This document shows, one piece after another, positions 1-11,938 of a DNA stretch of 64,000 bases. This DNA is from Rotaria sordida (taxonomy: Eukaryota; Rotifera; Eurotatoria; Philodinida; Philodinidae). Where the stretch lies: positions 1 through 64,000 of the forward strand of contig CAJNOL010001346.1 of assembly GCA_905250125.1 (NCBI GenBank), read 5' to 3'. Numbering within the stretch: the first letter of the stretch is position 1; each line of letters starts with the position of its first letter. A program made the translations under genes and the position numbers. The notes below the pieces were generated by a model. The model did not search any database and was not told the DNA's origin. It was given only the letters and a program-made list of their open reading frames with translations.

Positions 1-367
1 TTTATATTTCGAAACCATTCAGACATTTGTTGAAAATCCATGTTTCTCGTAATAAATGTTAATGTTTCTTTTCTTTTTTTATTCAAATCTAAACTAAGGC
101 GCCAATCATTATTATTACGATGTAATTACGTATATCTCAGAAATCAAGGATGCTATAGATGACTTTATCTCATTTCCAAGCATATGAAATCATCATTCAA
201 CTGTTCCCATCTTAGATTTCTTATTTATTCATCTAATGAGCTATTTAAAAAAAATACTAAAATGAGAAGAAAAATTTATTTCCGAACGAAAAAAAAATAT
301 TGACATATATCAGTTTCTTTATTTTTGGTATAAATACACTTCTAAATATTCTATTGATTTTCCATAA
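1..367. other. A+T-rich flank, 3' of the GPCR gene
   Basis: No coding segment is visible. On the minus strand this is the region downstream of the GPCR stop codon; a TTTATT near 317-322 (AATAAA on the minus strand) could serve as its poly(A) signal. The left end of the window cuts the sequence, so any gene further left cannot be judged. Confidence 0.5.
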
Positions 368-1686
368 TTAATATTTTGAGTATTGACCCATAGTTACAGA
401 TGCAATATCAACAATACTGGATTGCATACGTCCACGTAACTTTAGTATAATTTCAGGTGTAAGAAATAAAGCTACTATAGGTACACACATTTCACATAAG
501 TAGCTTATAAAAAACAAATTAGTTTCAATACTATGAATAGAATTATAAGAGTTACCGAATGTTGTCATTAATGAAATGATTGAAAGAGGTAACCAAATAA
601 GTGTATACACAAGAGCAATGCCTAACAGTTGTACGATCATTTTCCAATTTTTTGACCAATTTCTTAAATTTCTTTGCATTATCCGTCGTACCCATAAAAC
701 ACGTATAAGTAAAAGAGATGATCCAAATATAATTATAAATACTGGAAATAATATATTAAATAACCAATTAAATTTTGATAAACTACTGAATTCATCAATA
801 CATTGTATGCCACATAAATTTGCATTATAGTTTACATTAGAACCACACGAATAAAGAAAACTATTCAATAGATAGAATAGAATTAAATATATATGTATTA
901 TCATAAGTGGTATGTAATGAAAAATCAATCTTTGTCGTCGAGAACGAAGAAGTTTTGAATAAAATACAAGAATATATCGTTCAAATGTAAACATTGCCAC
1001 ACACCAGATAACAATACTAGTACATGAATAATCAATAAATCGCCAAAAATAACAAAAATTCAGCGTTTGAATGGTGACATATCCACGAGCATAAAAACTA
1101 TTAAAGGACAAAAAAATAAACAAAACGAAATAAATTGGATTTATTTTATTTAGTCAGGTGAAGAAATGCAGACAATTTTTGGCTGGAAAACGCGAGAAAA
1201 TGTTAGAAACTTGGAAGCAGGAATCCAACGGTTGACTCTGGCCTAATCTAGAAAAATCTATACATCAAACTTCTGCTGCCAAGTTTATATCATTTTTTTG
1301 AGTTTTTCAATTGGAAACGACGTCTTTCCGGCGGGTGTCCGTCGGAAATTCACAGATTCAGATGCCGGAGTTACTGATCTGGATAAAATTCTTTTGTTAA
1401 TCAAATAAAGCTGTTCAATTAGATGAACTAACTACTGTCAACAAAAGTTTTTTTAAATTTATTTAAGAACATACCTCATTGTTATTGAATTATTTAAAAG
1501 TATATTCAATAAAACAATACAAACAAGAATAATTAATGTTTGATTTTGAAATCGTTTACGAAATATTCGAATCCTTATAGCATTATAGATAAAATAAAGA
1601 GCACATATAGTTGATGGTATAGCAAATAAAAGTAATATACTAAATTTAGTAAAACGTTCTTGAATTGAAAGAGAAGTCTCATTCAT
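368..1686 (-). CDS. Rhodopsin-like 7-TM G-protein-coupled receptor, two exons
   Basis: Model: exon 1 1686-1475, intron 1474-1098 (GTATGT...TTTAATAG), exon 2 1097-368; the split AGT codon keeps the frame and gives 313 aa. Exon 1 holds a short extracellular N-terminus with a possible N-glycosylation site (MNETS) and the first two hydrophobic segments. Exon 2 holds TM3 to TM7. At the end of TM3 the motif FERY (about residues 109-112) stands where D/ERY is found in class A receptors. A cysteine near residue 86 and the cysteine-rich second outer loop could form the usual disulfide. The NPxxY motif of TM7 is not recognisable; LTPEIILKLRG occupies that place, followed by a very short tail. This fits the divergent, peptide-receptor-like class A GPCRs that are expanded in rotifers; the ligand cannot be inferred. 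The divergent neighbour starts 611 bp away. Nothing indicates a pseudogene. Confidence 0.82.
1318..1390. repeat. Copy of a dispersed repeat inside the GPCR intron
   Basis: The segment reading CGGCGGGTGTCCGTCGGAAA followed by an ATTCACAGATTCAGATG-like stretch and CTGATCTGGAT resembles 28178-28250, which carries CTGGCGTCTGTTCGTCGAAAA, ATTCATGGATTCGGACG and GTCGGTTTGGAT in the same order. The match is by eye and gapped. It is less A+T-rich than the surroundings, which suggests a decayed mobile element rather than intron sequence proper. Confidence 0.45.
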
Positions 1687-2296
1687 CTCTGTTGTTTTTT
1701 AAAAAAATGTTCGTTTCTATCAATCACTAATCAATTGCAAATATTTTTAAATTCTCAGCAGAATGATTGAACCAAAACTAACAGTCTGTAGTTTTTTCGC
1801 ATGAGGTTTATATTACAATAATCACTTGATATTTTACAAAGAAAATAAAAAAAGTAAGTTCATAATTAAAATAAAACACTATACTACAATGAATTAGATA
1901 GAGAAAGCCATTGATTTTTTTAATTATAATATAATTAATTCTAATTAATAGTTTTAGCTTAAGAACATTCCAGTCATTTTCTTACATCAAGTGATTCTAA
2001 TATTAAAACACTAGAAAATGAATTTCTACTTCACATAAGTAAAGAGATGCCAGGCTTATCAGGATGTTGAACATGATAATAAGAGATAGATCTAGAGAAA
2101 AAAAATTATTAGTTTAATTGTGCTTGACAGACATTCTACAGTATTATAAATAGAAATAGAAATAAGAGACTTTGTTCTTAGACTTTACGGATTCTTTTGA
2201 TTCTGTATATAAGAAAAACGACTAGGTTTACTGCTATACATAGACATAAAGGTCAAAGATAAGACTTTTTTGTTTTTTGCACTGTTTAATATTATT
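1687..2296. promoter_or_regulatory. Shared upstream region between GPCR and small gene
   Basis: The 610 bp between two divergent start codons should hold both promoters. A TATATAA at about 2207-2213 lies some 85 bp before the ATG of the small plus-strand gene and is a TATA-box candidate. Nothing else stands out. Confidence 0.35.
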
Positions 2297-2567
2297 ATGG
2301 AATTCACCTATCGTCCTTGTAATTTAGCATATTATACAACGTGGTGGTTACCTTCAAAGTCTTCAACTTCAATTCAAACGACAGTATTATCAGCTCAGAA
2401 TTCAAATAAATCCGATGATGAGTCTATTACTATCCAACAGGTAATTATTTCTATAATAATATATATTTAAAAATATTCTATAAAATTCATTGTTCTAGAA
2501 TATCAATCGAGATGAATCACAATCAAATTGTTGTATTCCATTTAAAAAATGTCGAATAAAACGATAA
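2297..2567 (+). CDS. Small two-exon gene, 70 aa, function unknown
   Basis: Model: exon 1 2297-2440, intron 2441-2498 (GTAATT...TTCTAG, 58 bp), exon 2 2499-2567 with TAA stop. The open frame of exon 1 runs into the intron and ends there, while the splice gives a clean phase-0 join and a natural stop 23 codons on. The protein begins MEFTYRPCNL, has an aromatic patch (YYTTWW near residues 12-17), a Ser/Thr/Gln-rich middle and a short basic tail with CC and a further Cys (CCIPFKKCRIKR). There is no signal peptide or clear membrane span. I do not recognise the family. The intron length and junctions match genuine introns elsewhere in the window, which is the main support; the small size keeps doubt open. 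Confidence 0.5.
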
Positions 2568-4671
2568 CTATTTAATATTTATCATAAAAACTATTATTAA
2601 CGAATTATTTAAATTAGTTTAGTTTATTGTCTTATAAAATAAGAAAGAATAAATTTACGAATTATTTATTTACATAATACAACAATTAGACATTTTAACA
2701 ATTCAAAAGTGACGATAACCGAATGATGTAATCACAAAAAAAATTTCTATAGAGAATTGATCATCTTGTACATCTCCTCAAGAGAGGACATACATCAACG
2801 CTGGTAATATTTTCAAATTTTCTACTAAGAACTTAGATATTTCTAGAGGAAGTTCGGCCTTCCTCTACTAATGCTACTACAATAATCGATTACTGTTATT
2901 GCCCTAGATAGACGAGTCAAATATGTCTTTCTCGTGTTAGTTAAAAATTTGCCTTTTTTTTTGAAATCAAAATCGAATTGTTTCCTTGACTTTTCATTGA
3001 TGGTAGTTTTTTTCTATGTTGATAGAAGTTATTTCCATATCTGACGATTACTATGTGTCATACTATTATCCTAAAAAAAATAATTTTGAATTTTCTATTA
3101 TTTTTCATAGACTACAGTTTCACTTTCAATAAGATGCATTAATGGCGAATTATTAATAAATTCACCGATTGATTATTTGTCTCAACAAACTTTTCATCGA
3201 TTCGTTTAATGTAAACTAAACTAAATATTTTGAGAAAAAAAACCTAATAATCATGTTTTAATACACATCGACTAGAGATTGTCTCTTCATCTAAATTGCA
3301 TGAAGTTTTAATTGGACTTTTTGATAGTAGTTGCGAAGTGGAAAAATGATGACGACAATTCATAGAACTAGTCTATAGTTTTATTATCGTATCATCAAGA
3401 TATCCATTCATCAGATCAGGCTAAAAGCATTGCAGCAATGAGAAAAAATAAGCTGTCTGAAGACAAGCCATCATTTACGGAACAGATAATATGAATGAAT
3501 ATTACTATGTAATGTATGCATATGGCTATAGATAATAATGAAAGCGAATGAGAAAAATAAAATATCACTGTAGCTGAAAGATTGAAGATAAATATCTGTA
3601 TAAATCGAATGAAGAACAAACATGGATGTAATACACTCACTATATGAAATAACTGTATAAAAGTATAGTCATTTATTGTTTTGAATAATCCGACTAATAT
3701 CTTCTCTCATTCTCGAGCAATACAAAGCAAAGATGGAATCGGTTCGGCTCACACCTTTTCAAGCCAATCTCAATTTCGGTTTGATTCAAATTTCCAAACC
3801 TGAATCGGTTCCATTTCTGACACGAAGTTCTTGTATTGGATAATTTTTGATTGAAATAATATTTTAAAGTTTTCGTTCATGAACTTCAAAAGGAATATTC
3901 CTTATTTGATGTGTATAAATGCCATGTGTGGGTTTCAAATGGCTTTATAGAATTTCGACTATTTGTCTAATTTTCTGTCGTATTTTTGACAATCTTTTTA
4001 TAGTCAAAAGTTCTGCAAAAATTGAAAAAAATTGTCAAAAATTAAGTGGCGAAATTCCGGTTTACCGTTTCAAATATAAGTATGCAATAAATTCAATGAA
4101 TCTTATTAACATGACTTATTGATAACCATATCATTGTATAGAACATCTATTGTATCATATCCGCTAATTATTTTAAAATTTTGTTGTTACTCAATAAACT
4201 TGTTTTTCGTTTTTATTTGAATTTTTACACAATAACTTCAAAAAAAAAACGAAAACAAAAATTTTTAATAAATTACGTTTAAATAATTTTTATAAGATTA
4301 ATAAAAATGATTTTCGTCAATCTTATAGGTTTGAAAACGAGTTTACTCTAGAAAATACATCGGATATTTTTTCAAAAACTTCTACTTGAAAAATAAGTGA
4401 AATTAGTATCGCATAAGAGTCTAAATGATTTTTCTCAATAGTCAACGATTTGAACGCCAGTGTATTCTATTGAGAACTAGAACCAGCTGCATTTACAGAT
4501 CATTACATAAGCACCAATGATTATGCTCATTACATATGTTGGATCGACAACAAGTTTTCCAATCTACAAGGTATTAATATGACTATCAGTACCAGTATAA
4601 AAAGAACTATTGACATGATATAAGCTATGTGGCTTAATGCTATGTATCGACTGACAATAGATAAACGTATA
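2568..4671. other. Gene-free A+T-rich stretch
   Basis: Open frames here (for example 3416-3640 minus and 3919-4122 plus) show no domain, no biased codon use and no splice partners. The only structure seen is an imperfect inverted repeat at about 3722-3842. Confidence 0.5.
3722..3842. repeat. Short imperfect inverted repeat (MITE-like)
   Basis: The left side reads CAATACAAAG then GATGGAATCGGTTCGG; the right side reads CCTGAATCGGTTCCATTTC then TTCTTGTATTGG, which is the approximate reverse complement in the right order. The loop is about 60 bp. No target duplication could be made out. Confidence 0.4.
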
Positions 4672-4899
4672 TTAAATCAATGCAAGTCTCGATCGATTGG
4701 AAAAGACTAGAAAATTATTGCTAGTAGAACTAGTTACCATGGTTTTCTCATCATTGAGAAATATAACATCACAACACTCATCGATATTAGGTGTTAATGA
4801 AATACAATTACCTAGTGTTAGATTTTTACTATCAATTATCATTAACTTATTTTTGTTTGTTGCAATATTATAAAAATTTTTATGAAAAGAAATCGTCAT
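4672..4899 (-). pseudogene. Possible relic exon of a WD40 protein (TBL3/UTP13-like)
   Basis: A 75-codon open frame shows the rhythm of one WD40 blade: a strand-like KLMIIDSKN, then DECCDVIFLNDEKTMVTSS and NNFLVFSN. The order Asp-Glu-x-x-Asp-Val-x-Phe-Leu followed by a hydrophobic strand and VF recalls a blade of the U3 snoRNP protein TBL3/UTP13, where a similar stretch is conserved, but this is from memory of the family and weak. No neighbouring exons with further blades are seen within several kb on either side, so it would be an isolated exon or a fragment. It may also be chance. Confidence 0.22.
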
Positions 4900-5654
4900 T
4901 GATATGATATTATTTTCAAAAAAAAATTATGTTTCATTCTTGTGAAATATGTTGAATGAGAAAGATTGTAATAACTGTTATTGTACTCTAACATTATTGA
5001 AGATAATAGTACAAGATTTTTCTTTGATTGACATTAGTATGAGTAGTATTTTTTATTTTGTTGTATGAATCCTTTTTCTGACATCGAGTATTGATTAGTG
5101 TTGAGAATCGCGCTCCTAATATGGAGTCAATCCGATCGATGGAATAAAAACAAAAAGAAATTGGCAAGTGTGAAGGACACATATAAAAAGACAATGTTTG
5201 CGTATGACATCAGTAATCATAATATTTTTTAATTTGCATCTTTTGTTTGAGAATAACATCTCTAATAAATGGAATTTGATTATTATTTACAAAAGTGATC
5301 GAGCGAATGATGTAAATAATGACAATAAATAGAATTATACGCTTCTGAAAAACACTTTCCATATGTTTACTATTACTATCGCATATGTATAAAGGAATGA
5401 AGAAAGAATAGCCTTGTCTTTCGGTTATCTTGCGGTATCAGATGTTACCGAGCGGCAGATTTAATAGGCCGATATCTTTCCTACAACTATGATTAGTTGT
5501 TGCTCTAGCCAGAAGGTCGGTCTGATGCAGAATTTTTGCGTTCAATTGCTTAAGCTCTCCATAAACACTAACTAACCACAAGAGCAGATGTATATCACAA
5601 CATAGCCACTCAGTTATAGTGACTCATGTATAATGATGTTCAGCACACGAAGAG
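4900..5654. other. Gene-free stretch
   Basis: No supported coding segment or structural RNA. It ends where a foldback repeat begins. Confidence 0.45.
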
Positions 5655-6156
5655 GCTAGCTCAACTGTAATCCACCGTTTGAGCTCATATTGGGTCTACA
5701 AGAAGGTCTTGGTAAGACTAGAAAAGACCTAAAACAGTTTGTGCCCATGAACCTCTGAAATCGAGTTATGACCGTTTTAGTGAATTTTCGACCGATTTTT
5801 AGGTATTTACTGAAAAACAAATTATGAAATTTCGATTAAAATTTTGCCCATAGATAAATTTAATAGTTTTTGAAATATTCTGAAAATATGAATCGAAAGA
5901 AAATGTTCCTTTGTCGAGATTTTGAATTTCCAAGTAAACTCCAGTCTTGGAACATGTCTGTGACATACGACTATTTTTTTTCGGGAAATTCCATTATTTG
6001 ATTTTCCAATAAATGCTTAAATAGACCGAAAATTCAGCGAAACGACCATAAGTTGAATCCATATGGATGAACTCTTTTAAGCTTTTTTTTAGCCTTACCG
6101 AGACCTTCTTGTGGAGCCAATATGAGCTCAATCAGTGGGTTACGGTTGGAGCGGTT
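5655..6156. repeat. Foldback repeat, family A, copy 1
   Basis: The outer arms pair: left AACTGTAATCC...TTGAGCTCATATTGG and right CCAATATGAGCTCAA...GGTTACGGTT. Further in, ACAAGAAGGTCTTGGTAAG on the left pairs with CTTACCGAGACCTTCTTGTG on the right (one mismatch visible). The middle still pairs weakly (ATGACCGTTTTAGTGAATTTTCG against CGAAAATTCAGCGAAACGACCATAA). Copies at 32908-33472 and 37256-37505 share the AGACTA(A)GA...AAAGACTAAAA block and the ATTTTGCCCATAGATA block. No coding capacity. Confidence 0.72.
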
Positions 6157-7639
6157 CCCTCTTTAGGTTATTTTCAAGATTCTCTCACACCCACTCTTTT
6201 TCTTTGAAAAACAACTTAAGGGATAAATTAAGTAGATTAAAAATTTTGCATCCTTGGAAGAAAAATACAAAGTATAATGCTTAATAATTTGATAAGACAA
6301 AAAAAGAAGATGCTGACAAAGAAATTGCCTGTTAAAAATAGAATGTAATCTTCTGTAATAAAATAGTTTGTTTGAAACTATTAAAAAGAAAACATTTTTA
6401 TAATGGCAAATATTGGATTCGATGAAGCATAAGAATGAGTCTTCATGAAGAATAAAAAAAACCTTCTTAAAATAATATTCAACTTTTGTTTTTTGTTCGA
6501 GTTCAAAAGAAGAATATTGTCTTGAAGAATTAATAAAAATTTTTAAGGGGACTTCCTGCTCTTTCCGGATATTAACTTCAAATGTTTTTTTGATTTTTAG
6601 TTTTTTCATTGCTAAAATAGCTGCGAAATATCGTCGGTCAAAATACCGTATACAAGAGGGCTGTTCGTTTGTTCGTAAGTGCTTTTCTAAAATCTAACTC
6701 TCGAAATTCCTAGCAGAAAAACTCATACTGTAATTATTCTCTGCATGAAAAATTCTCGTAATGATAATTTCTAAAGGTACTGAGAGCATAGGTCATGAAC
6801 CTCTAACACGTCCAATTTTCAATCACTTTAATTGGAGAAAAAAATGTTCTGAAACATACAGAAAAATTTGTTTTTGATTTTTGTCATGTCAAAACGAGTA
6901 GTAAACTTTTGTATATATAAAGACTTTTGTTGAAAGCACATTATATTTAATAAATATTTAGTAACACTTTGTTAAATGATTCCAAAGCCTTTTCCGATGA
7001 TGCTATACGTTATTCTCTTCATGTTTTCAAGAAATATTACGAGATTCAAGTTGTATCGACAATGGAACATGTCATCAGAAAGAATATTGATAAATAAATT
7101 GATTCTTTTTTTTTAAATTTTTATTTAAATTTAGAAGAAAAAAAACGACAACAGTTTTTTCTTGTGAAACACTTCAATTGGTTCTTTCTTGTAGCAGCTG
7201 TTTTCTAATACATATATAGATGAAAAAATAATGTTTAAATTTTAGATTTGATATTTGTTAAACATATATTTGACATGTCATAAGTAAACAAATAAGAAAC
7301 GTTGATTTTTATGTGTATTGATCAGTGAATATTTGTAACATATTTTTCAAATCTTTGTTTATTGGAAGATCATCTGAAATATTAATGATGAGTTTTGAAA
7401 TGATTAAATGATAGATAATCTTGAATCAAAAGATAACAAATGAGGAGTATTTTTTGACGTTAGTGATTGATTTTAAAACATTTCATTATTAAACTATTGT
7501 GATGGCTCTTCTATCCACGGAATAATTAGTCGTTTAAATTAGATATATGTCTCGGCAATGTAAATCTTCTAATAAAGGTTCGTACTATTTAATGAATTAT
7601 TGAAAAATAATTTGATAAAATATTTGTTTATTTTTCAGC
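6157..7639. other. Gene-free stretch with one unsupported 148-codon open frame
   Basis: The minus-strand frame 6163-6609 is the longest unexplained one in this part. It is dominated by Phe, Lys, Ile, Leu and Tyr as random A+T-rich DNA would be, has no recognisable motif, and its 3' part runs up to foldback repeat A1. I do not call it a gene. Confidence 0.4.
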
Positions 7640-8215
7640 TTGTACAAACTCGAAAACATTTGGTTTTGTATCAGAATTGTGTGTTCTTGTTGATTATAAC
7701 TTCAAAGCTTTTTATAAGACTTTTGATTTAAGAGTTATGAACCAACCTTTTCGAGGTTCGTAAATTGAGTTTGAAGGAGCTTCAGCACGCTAAAACTTGA
7801 GCGCATTTTATTTCAAATACACCGAATGAAAGAGCAAACATTTCTCTATAAAATAGTATACTAATGATTAACTTGCTCCTGAGTATTGCCGTAAGTTACA
7901 TGGTGTCAACTGAGGCTATGTTTTTGATTTCTTTGTAAAAAAAAAACTTGCAAAATGAGCTCGAATACTCTTTATTCTTATATCATTTTGTGGAGAACAA
8001 TCTCGTCTTTAATTCTGTGTAGTAATATAATGTATGCAATAAAGGAGATTATTGCTGAAAAAAAAAGTCAATTTTCTTGCTTCTAAAAAGTCGACTCATA
8101 ACTCTTAAATCATAAGTCTTAGAGAAATGTTGAACATATATTTGGAATCAATACAAATCTATGATTTAAATCTTGTCAAAATTCTGCAAGTTGAAAAATG
8201 AGCGAACATTTCATT
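7640..8215. repeat. Imperfect foldback repeat, family E
   Basis: Left TATAAGACTTTTGATTTAAG followed by AGTTATGAACC pairs with right GACTCATAACTCTTAAATC followed by ATAAGTCTTAGAG. Outer parts also pair loosely (CAGCTTGTACAAACTC near 7638 against ATTCTGCAAGTTG near 8181). The arms are diverged, so the element is old. Confidence 0.5.
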
Positions 8216-8477
8216 CAATTACTTTTCGATAACTCATTGTGTAGAATATCACCATACATAAAGTGGTGGGAAAAAATTAAAATTTTGTTTTTTTCGATAA
8301 TGTTAAACAATTAGCTCAAATCCAAATAGTGATTTTAATAACTAATGAAGTTTTCTATCAAATGCATTCTATATCAAGCTTTCTAAAAAAACAAAACACC
8401 GAACACAGTAGTTTTAAGGTCCTCGAAGGCTATTTTTTAAGAATGCTGTTTTAAAGAGTATAAAATGAGAAGTCGCT

Positions 8478-8815
8478 GCATTTTCTACGATCTTCCTTTT
8501 AAAAGTTAAAAGTATTACAAAAACCAAAATTTATCAAAAATCGACTAAAAAACGATTTTGAAATCTCTAGAGTTAGAAGGATGTGCGCAATAATGCATCA
8601 ACCGAAGAAAATGTAAAGTATGATTAGATTAGTAAAACATACTACTTTCTTTTTTTACGTTCTTCACTCCATATATAGATTTTTCCTCTTTTCTTAAAGC
8701 GTATGCAATGTCTCGTGTAAGAGATTAAGCATAGGAAATGTTGTAATCTAAGAACGTTCTTTTCATTTGATAGTCACTAAAAGTGCTTCAAGATCGTAGA
8801 AAATATTAGAATTTT
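8478..8815. repeat. Imperfect inverted repeat
   Basis: GCATTTTCTACGATCTTCC then TTTTAAAAGTT at about 8479-8508 pairs with ACTAAAAGTGCTTCAAGATC then GTAGAAAAT at about 8776-8804. No coding content. Confidence 0.42.
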
Positions 8816-11800
8816 TCGAATATATAAAATAGCCAATGTTTATTATTTTTTCTGGTTATCAACGAGAAAAAATCAAAAATATAGTGCCTAATTTCTATGT
8901 TGTGAAGGAAATATTATATCGGATAATAAATTGTACTTCTCTTTTGCATAAAAAAAGCTCTCAACTAAATTAAATATGACGCTTGCTTTTGACTTCCAAT
9001 TGAAGAGATAGAATATTTAATTGAAATATTAACTTATGTTTTACATGGAACGCATAGACCATATTAATAAATTAACATGGTATCATTAAAAGGCACTTAG
9101 TAAAAACTCTAACGATTCAATTGAGTTCAAAATCATTTAAGTTTATTTTACAATTTTCAACTATTATTATATATATTCCTAAAAAAACAACAATTCATGA
9201 CTCATCACGTGCTTCTATATCACTTGTAATAGTTAACGTGATGCTAATATTTCCTGAAGAGAGAAGAGAAAAAAAAAACATCTGCAATTCTCTATTTTCT
9301 TCATAGTTCAATGTAATGAATCTATGTCGGGGTAAGTTAGTATAAAACATTAGATGAAAATGATCGTGCTATATAAAATAATCCAATATGAATCCCAAAA
9401 TAATTAGTTATATATTTATTTAGATTAGAATATTCCTTTCTTTTTTTTTTTTTTTATTTTCAATCTTAATAGTTTTACTTATGAACACGACTTTGTTCAT
9501 ATACCGGAAAAGTATTATAAAGAAGTAACCAGCCCACTGAACACAAATGCATATTAAGAAAACCTTTTTTTTGTTTGACATTATAGGAAGAATAGAAAGA
9601 AAAAAAAAATAGAACATTATTTTTCTCTTCCATTCATAACAAGTCATTGGCACGTGCTAAGGACAAATACAAAAGCTTGAAGTTAATCGGAACTAGTAAA
9701 AAACAAAAATAAAAAATCTATAAATAAAATAAATTTAGGTTCATCTATTATAATAATATTAAATATCAATTTAGCTGTTAACTGTTTTACATATATATAT
9801 ATATATATAATGAACGATGATATAATATGACTCTGTTGAAGTGTATAGTTTTATTATATTCTTTTTTAGATAGAATTAAATAGATTAGATTCTATCATGA
9901 GAATAAAATGAAGAAATTTTATAATTAATGAAATTACAAGAATTATAAATTTAATATTCTAATTCAAATATGGTTTGTTGAAAGATATAGAAAAAAAGAA
10001 CATTATCATTGAGTAAGTATTTCGAAATGAATATTGTGTAGGTTTTCAATAATTGAGTTATGGAAACTTCTTTTTTTTGTCTTATTAGAAAGATAATTCT
10101 ATTAAGTTTTAATAAAGAAATTGTAGTCCTTGAATATTTAGTAAAAAAAAGAAAAAAAAAGAAATTTCTTTTTAAATATCATTAATATAATTAAACAATA
10201 AAATGAATATAGAAATTCGAATAATTAGTTAATAATAGAATAGAATTTTTTTTTAAATTTGATTTTCGATATTTATGTTATATTTCATAATTATATCTAA
10301 GAATAGAAGAACTAAGTCAACTTTCATTATTTGAATATCATTTAACAATAATCTCTATGAAACTAATCAAAAAACCTGTTCTTTCACATTTTTGTTTTGT
10401 TCATTATAGAAATAATCCGATTATCAACATTGTTTCTATTGTAAGCCAATATTTAATAACATATATTTTGACCTAATTTTTTTTTTCTAATATTATATCA
10501 TAATGATCATGATTTCAATCGTTCGGTAATAAAATGAATAAATAAATATTAATACAGGATAACAAAAAAAAATATGTATATTGTATATTACAGAATATTG
10601 AGATCTTTATGTATTCTTTCTCAGTACCTTTATTGTCCGTCTATATTAATCTTATGATTATCAAACCACAAGGTTCACAAATAATATTACTTACATTTTT
10701 AGAGATAGAATATATTTAAAGAAGTTTCTAGTAAAGATATTCATAAGATTTCTAATATTATTCTACAAATCATATTAAACATTAACATTATTTCTATAGA
10801 TTTTTGAACAAATAAAAAAAAATATTAATATGACTATCAAGAATTTTGTGCAATTTGCATTCTTGATTAGATAGACAATATGAAACAGTTTGTATATATT
10901 TATTAGTAATTTTATTTCTTTATCTTATTCAATTCATATATATTTACTGAAAATAGACACTAAATCTTGCTTTCCAATCTCATTTATATTTACAAATAAT
11001 TAAAGAAAATCAACTGTAATAAACAATCGATCTGATTGACAAATATTTGCAGTACAGTTAGTAATTTATGAATATGGCACAAAAATTTTTGACTTAATTA
11101 TATAGATCAAAATGTTCGTTCATCATATCAAAATTCTAGAATTATATAATAATATTCATTAATTAGCATGAGTATGAAATGAAATATAAATTATTTCTTT
11201 TTTTTTGTCTCACTTTTTATATTTATGTAATTAAATATTCAATTCTATATATTTTAATATTATAAAAAAAAAAATCTTTCATTTTTCAAATTACATTAAA
11301 ATTTCATATATATGATCCATATGTGACATGAACCTTCAATTTATTTATAGTCTTGAAAATGTTACAATGTCATTGTTCATATTTCTTATCAATTTGATAT
11401 AATAATACTCGTCAATATTTTATTCTATTTTTATAATTAAAAAAAAAAGCGAAAGAACAAGCGTATGCTTTTATAGATACAAAACAATGTTCATTTGATA
11501 AGGATAATAAATTATATTTTATGAGATAGTTTCATCTGACATGAATAAAACATAAAAATTGAAATAAATAGATGTATGTTCAGTTGTTCAGATAAATATG
11601 AAATCTGTATTTTTCAATTATTTGAGTCATGTTGATTTTAATGAATAAAAATTTTTTTTTTCTAAATTGCATTACAAATGAAAAGCAAAAAAGAAAATGT
11701 TGAGCATGTCATGCAGTTCATAGAAAATGAATAAAAAAGTTTTTTTTTTTATTTTTTGTGTTGAGTTCTATAGTATATGAGTAGTTTCTCTTTGTTTCAT

Positions 11801-11906
11801 AATATCATTACAATATTAAAGAAAAGAAAGTTTATGAAGGACAAAAAGAAGAAAAAAAAAAGAAAATAAGAAATTCTATCTTTGACAATAAAATTAATAA
11901 TTAAGA

Positions 11907-11938
<32 letters not shown>

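Noticed and set aside
3416-3640. 74-codon hydrophobic minus-strand frame
   Set aside because: Resembles a membrane segment only because A+T-rich codons give Ile, Leu and Phe; no partner exons for a receptor.
6163-6609. 148-codon open frame on the minus strand
   Set aside because: Composition (Phe, Lys, Ile, Leu, Tyr) is what A+T-rich random DNA gives; no motif, no splice partner, and it ends at a foldback repeat.
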